Below are positions 60,901 through 64,000 of a DNA stretch of 64,000 bases, in pieces (within the stretch, counting starts at the first letter, position 1; every line of letters starts with the position of its first letter). This stretch comes from Mycobacterium colombiense (GTDB lineage: Bacteria > Actinomycetota > Actinomycetes > Mycobacteriales > Mycobacteriaceae), in NCBI RefSeq assembly GCF_003284935.1, contig NZ_QMEV01000006.1, forward strand, positions 82,782-146,781, read 5' to 3'. The notes below the pieces were generated by a model, which had not been told where the DNA came from, did no database searches, and was given only the letters and a program-made list of their open reading frames with translations. The translations under genes were made by a program, and so were the position numbers.

Positions 60901-62445
60901 ATGGCTAACGACGACCTGGTGGTCGAAACCAGCTACGGCCCGGTTCGGGGCATCGAAGTGGACGGCGTCAAGGCGTGGAAGGGCGTTCGGTACGCGGCGG
61001 CACCGGTGGGCGAGCTGCGGTTCAAGGCGCCGCAGCCGCCCGCGCGCAGCAGCGAGGTCGCCGACGCCACCGCGTTCGGGCCGGCCTGCCCGCAGCCGGT
61101 GTTTCCCAACATGCCACTGGATCTGGGCGCGCCGCAGGGCGAAGACTGCTTGCGGCTCAACGTCTGGGCGTCTTCTGACACCCGGCCCGGCGACACCAAG
61201 CCGGTGATGGTCTGGCTGCACGGCGGCGCCTACGTCCTTGGTTCGAGCAGCCAGACGCTCTACGACGGCCGCAGGCTGGTCAGCCACGGCGACGTCGTCG
61301 TGGTGACCGTCAACTATCGGCTCGGGGTGCTCGGCTTTCTCGACCTGTCACCGTTCGACTCCGGTGGGCGGCATTTCGACTCCAACGTCGGGCTGCGCGA
61401 CGCCGTCGCGGCCCTGCAGTGGGTGCGCGACAACATCGCCGCCTTCGGCGGTGATCCGGCGCGGGTCACGCTGTTCGGCGAGTCCGCCGGGGCCGGGATG
61501 GTCACCACGCTGCTGGCCAGCCCCGCCGCCGAGGGTCTGTTCGCCCGGGCGATCGCGCAAAGCTCCCCGGCCACTTCGGTGTACGACCGCGAACGCGCCG
61601 GCCGGGTGGCCCGGGCGTTCCTCGACCGGCTGGGAATCGCCCCGACGGAATCGCGGCGCCTCATCGACATCCCGATGGCGGCGATCCTGGCCGCGACGCA
61701 ACAGGTGTTCGACGAGGTGCCGGTGCGCAACCCGGGAACGCTGGCGTTCGTCCCGATCGTCGACGGCGATGTGCTCAGCGACTATCCGGTCAAGCTCGCC
61801 CAGGAAGGCCGCTCACAGCCGGTCCCGTTGATCATCGGCACCAACAAGCACGAGGCGGCGCTCTTCCGGTTGATGCGCTCGCCGCTGATGCCGATCACGC
61901 CGAGCGCGATCACCTCGATGTTCAACCAGATCGCCGCCGAACAACCCGATCTGCAATTGCCCACCGAGGAGGAGATCGGCTCGGCGTATTCGCGATTGCG
62001 GCGCAGGGCAAGGAGTTTGAGCATCGCGACCGACGTCGGCTTCCGGATGCCGTCGGTGTGGATCGCCGAGGGGCACGCCAGGGTGGCGCCGGTGTATCTG
62101 TACCGGTTCGATTACGCCACCCCGTTGTTGAAGCTGCTCATGGTCGGGGCCGCGCATGCCACCGAATTGCCGTTCGTCTGGGGCAATCTCGGCGCGCCCA
62201 AGGATCCCACGCTGAAGCTCGGCGGCACCAAGGCCGCCAAGGCGGTGTCCAAGAGGGTGCGCACCCGATGGACCAACTTCGCCGCGCATGCCAGGCCCAC
62301 CGGTCCCGCCGGCGCGCCGGAATGGACTCCCTATGCGGAGGACGACCGTTCCTGCTTGGTCATCGGCCGCAGCGACACCGTCGCGCACGACATCGACGCC
62401 AACATCCGCGCCGCCTGGGGCAGCGACATGGTGAGCTTCCGCTAG
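60901..62445 (+). CDS. Type B carboxylesterase (Rv1104/Rv1105-like, intact)
   Basis: 514 residues. All type B features are present: EDCLRLNVW (81-89), oxyanion WLHGGAYV (about 105-112), nucleophile Ser195 in FGESAGAGM, and His near HATELPFVWGN. No signal peptide. In M. tuberculosis the corresponding para-nitrobenzyl esterase is annotated as two ORFs (Rv1104, Rv1105); here it is one uninterrupted gene. Its TAG stop lies in a CTAG shared with the convergent 3-beta-HSD gene. Confidence 0.9.
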   Translation: MANDDLVVETSYGPVRGIEVDGVKAWKGVRYAAAPVGELRFKAPQPPARSSEVADATAFGPACPQPVFPNMPLDLGAPQGEDCLRLNVWASSDTRPGDTKPVMVWLHGGAYVLGSSSQTLYDGRRLVSHGDVVVVTVNYRLGVLGFLDLSPFDSGGRHFDSNVGLRDAVAALQWVRDNIAAFGGDPARVTLFGESAGAGMVTTLLASPAAEGLFARAIAQSSPATSVYDRERAGRVARAFLDRLGIAPTESRRLIDIPMAAILAATQQVFDEVPVRNPGTLAFVPIVDGDVLSDYPVKLAQEGRSQPVPLIIGTNKHEAALFRLMRSPLMPITPSAITSMFNQIAAEQPDLQLPTEEEIGSAYSRLRRRARSLSIATDVGFRMPSVWIAEGHARVAPVYLYRFDYATPLLKLLMVGAAHATELPFVWGNLGAPKDPTLKLGGTKAAKAVSKRVRTRWTNFAAHARPTGPAGAPEWTPYAEDDRSCLVIGRSDTVAHDIDANIRAAWGSDMVSFR

Positions 62446-63530
62446 GCGGATGCCTTGCCCGCCAACGCTTGTCGCTTCATCTGGTCGAACATCTCGACGT
62501 AGTACGACAGGCACTCCGACAGCGCCTGTTCGGTGGTGAACAGCGGCTGGTAACCGAGGTCGCGCGAGGCCTTCGCGATCGAAAAGAAATTGTCCAGATA
62601 CAGCCGCTCGACGGCGAGCGGCTCGAGCAGCGGCGCCGGTATCCCGAACCGGAAATGCAACCGCTGCCAGCCCGTCATCGCCGCACGCACCATCGGCCCG
62701 TTCACCCGGACCCGCGGCCACTTCTCCCCGCACGCCTCGACCACCGGCCTGGCGAACTCGAACATGTTGATCGGCTCGGCGTCGTTGATGAAATACGCCT
62801 GGCCGGGTGCGGTGCCGCCGGGCGTCAGGTGTTCGGCGGCCAGGATGAAACCGTGAATCAGGTTGTGCACGTAGGAGTTATCCAGACGGGCCGATTTGCG
62901 GCCGATCAGCACCTTGACGTGACCGGCGATCACGCTTTCGAACAGCTTGCGGAACATCGTCTGGTCGCCGCGGCCCCAGATGCCGCTGGGCCGAATCGCA
63001 CACGTCAACAGCCCGTCAACGCCGTTCTGCCCCAAGACGAATCGCTCGGCGAGCACCTTGGTCTCGGTGTAGAGGTCGTTGAACCGGTTGGTGTGGGGCA
63101 GCGTCTCGTCACCATTGACGATGTTCTGACCGCCCATGACGACGCTGTTGGACGAGGTGTAGACGAAACGCTGCACCCCGGCGGCCTGCCCGGCGCGGAC
63201 CAGGTTCTCGGTGCCCCCGACGTTGACCCCGAAGCTGCGCTGCCGGTACTCGTCGGTCACCGACGCGCCGCCCATCAGATCGATGATCGCCGCGGTGTGG
63301 AAGACGGTGTCGACGCCGTCGACCGCCTGGGCGCACACGGCCGTGTCGGTGATGTCACCCTCGAGCACCTCGAGCCGCGGATGCGCCGGCAGCGGCGAGG
63401 GCACACGGTCGAAGGACCGGACGAAGTGTCCGCGATCGAGCAAGGTGGACACCAGGTTGGCCCCGACGAATCCCGAGCCCCCGGTGACCAGGACGCGGCC
63501 GAGTTCGGCCGTCAGCGATGGATCACCCAT
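62442..63530 (-). CDS. 3-beta-hydroxysteroid dehydrogenase family protein (Rv1106c-like)
   Basis: 362 residues, short-chain dehydrogenase fold. NAD-binding VTGGSGFVGANLV (15-27), and the catalytic YxxxK in LYTETKVLAE. C-terminal part with FRFGIPAPLLEPLAVERLYLDN is typical of 3-beta-HSD/isomerases. Rv1106c oxidises cholesterol to cholest-4-en-3-one. A KstR-type palindrome lies 15 bases before the ATG, supporting a steroid role. Convergent with the esterase (shared CTAG). Confidence 0.9.
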   Translation of the reverse strand: MGDPSLTAELGRVLVTGGSGFVGANLVSTLLDRGHFVRSFDRVPSPLPAHPRLEVLEGDITDTAVCAQAVDGVDTVFHTAAIIDLMGGASVTDEYRQRSFGVNVGGTENLVRAGQAAGVQRFVYTSSNSVVMGGQNIVNGDETLPHTNRFNDLYTETKVLAERFVLGQNGVDGLLTCAIRPSGIWGRGDQTMFRKLFESVIAGHVKVLIGRKSARLDNSYVHNLIHGFILAAEHLTPGGTAPGQAYFINDAEPINMFEFARPVVEACGEKWPRVRVNGPMVRAAMTGWQRLHFRFGIPAPLLEPLAVERLYLDNFFSIAKASRDLGYQPLFTTEQALSECLSYYVEMFDQMKRQALAGKASA

Positions 63531-63544
63531 GGCCGAAGCATAAC

Positions 63545-63558
63545 TGAAACGTGTTCCA
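63545..63558. promoter_or_regulatory. KstR-type operator
   Basis: TGAAACGTGTTCCA fits the KstR consensus TnnAACnnGTTnnA on both strands, within a slightly longer near-palindrome (ACTGAAAC..GTTCCAGT). It sits just upstream of the 3-beta-HSD gene start at 63530. KstR is the cholesterol-responsive TetR repressor of mycobacteria. Confidence 0.72.
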
Positions 63559-63602
63559 GTTCGAAAAAAAGTTTCTCAACAAAACCCCCGATGTCGCCGA
63601 AT

Positions 63603-63872
63603 TCAGGCATCCTCAGGCTCGCCGGCCGCGAGCGCATCCTCGATCCTCTTGCGGGCTCCAGCTAAGTGCTCCTCGCACCGTTTAGCCAGCTGCTCACCCC
63701 TTTCCCACAATTTCAGCGACTCGTCCAAATCCAGGCCGCCCTGCTCGAGCACCCGCACGACTTCGATCAGTTCGTCGCGGCAGGCCTCATACGCCAGATG
63801 ACTAATAGGCGTAATCGACCCGCTCTCCTGCGGGGCCGCGGAGTCGTCCCCGCCGTCGTTGCTACGCGCCAT
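63603..63872 (-). CDS. xseB: Exonuclease VII small subunit
   Basis: 89 residues. The two-helix core [48 protein letters not shown] matches XseB; it binds the large subunit to form the single-strand exonuclease VII. The ATG (63872) overlaps the end of xseA by 11 bases. A leading tail of about 25 polar residues precedes the core. Confidence 0.93.
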   Translation of the reverse strand: MARSNDGGDDSAAPQESGSITPISHLAYEACRDELIEVVRVLEQGGLDLDESLKLWERGEQLAKRCEEHLAGARKRIEDALAAGEPEDA

Positions 63873-64000
63873 CCGACCGCCCTTCGCTCACCGCGGCCAC
63901 GGCGCCGTCAGCCACCCGCACCCGCAGCCGCGTGCCCGCCGGGGCGTCGTCGACCGACCGCAACACCCGGCTCGTCGCCCCGACGGCCTGCACGGTGGTT
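63862..64000 (-). CDS. xseA: Exonuclease VII large subunit, C-terminal end only
   Basis: The last 45 codons are visible, ending [20 protein letters not shown] and TAG at 63864-63862. The ending ([18 protein letters not shown]) is typical of the XseA C-terminal strand region, and the overlap with xseB confirms the pair. The rest lies outside the window. Confidence 0.85.
   Translation of the reverse strand, partial: TTVQAVGATSRVLRSVDDAPAGTRLRVRVADGAVAAVSEGRSDGA

Noticed and set aside
63531..63602. A-rich stretch as an intrinsic terminator for xseB
   Set aside because: There is a run of A residues (GAAAAAAAG) but no adjoining GC stem; the KstR-type site explains the conserved-looking part.

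Overview
The window is chromosomal DNA of a high-GC, slow-growing Mycobacterium. The product sequences, the PE/PPE/Esx cluster, mycothiol, mycolate and Z-FPP genes, and a gene order that follows M. tuberculosis Rv1028c to Rv1108c almost throughout, all point to this genus. The content differs from M. tuberculosis in ways that suggest a non-tuberculous species, probably of the M. avium complex or close to it (inference). There are no PE_PGRS genes between the rhodanese and Rv1069c homologues, no IS element beside the esx genes, no integrase island next to the tRNA, no mazEF3, and an undivided type B carboxylesterase.

Layout. 1-9579 (minus strand): one run of genes for potassium supply and sensing, trcR-trcS then a 27-residue small gene, kdpF-A-B-C-D, with kdpD cut by the window edge. 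9820-12797 (minus): the ESX-5-type cassette PE8-PPE15-esxJ-esxI, closed by a strong intrinsic terminator. 13151: a tRNA-Leu(UAA). 13407-19617: accessory genes (a transmembrane Ser/Thr kinase, a DUF732 secreted protein, a methyltransferase, a membrane protein, and a dienelactone hydrolase/DUF6295/DUF427 operon). 20009-25867: the Rv1057 beta-propeller (a known TrcR target in M. tuberculosis), fadD14, a class II amidotransferase and two convergent patatin-like lipases. 25980-31226: LpqV, a cysteine dioxygenase/rhodanese pair preceded by a cysteine-rich leader ORF, and the echA9-echA8-Rv1069c operon. 31454-40743: Bax1-type membrane protein, fadA3, GDSL esterase, lipU, cbs, pra, metB, greA, Rv1081c. 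40857-48319: mca, Rv1083, Rv1084, a ketosteroid isomerase homologue, hemolysin III, Z-FPP synthase and two membrane proteins. 48338-64000: coaA, glyA, desA2, phoAT-phoH2, a polysaccharide deacetylase, an adenylate cyclase, Rv1097c, fum, glpX, Rv1100, two hydrolases, a 3-beta-HSD family gene with a KstR-like operator, xseB and the end of xseA.

Sulfur amino-acid handling recurs: cbs and metB (transsulfuration), mca (mycothiol conjugates), cysteine dioxygenase and rhodanese. Several short ORFs with clustered Cys codons lie in 5' regions (upstream of the dioxygenase, phoH2 and greA). Lipid and steroid metabolism also recurs (fadD14, echA8/9, fadA3, lipU, esterases, ketosteroid isomerase, 3-beta-HSD).

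The most interesting items outside standard annotation are the cysteine-rich leader ORF before the dioxygenase, a coupled 27-residue membrane peptide gene before kdpF, an enlarged four-cysteine KdpC, a perfect inverted repeat containing the trcS stop codon, and a KstR-type operator at the 3-beta-HSD gene. All homology statements come from reading the sequence and remembering the families; no database search was run.
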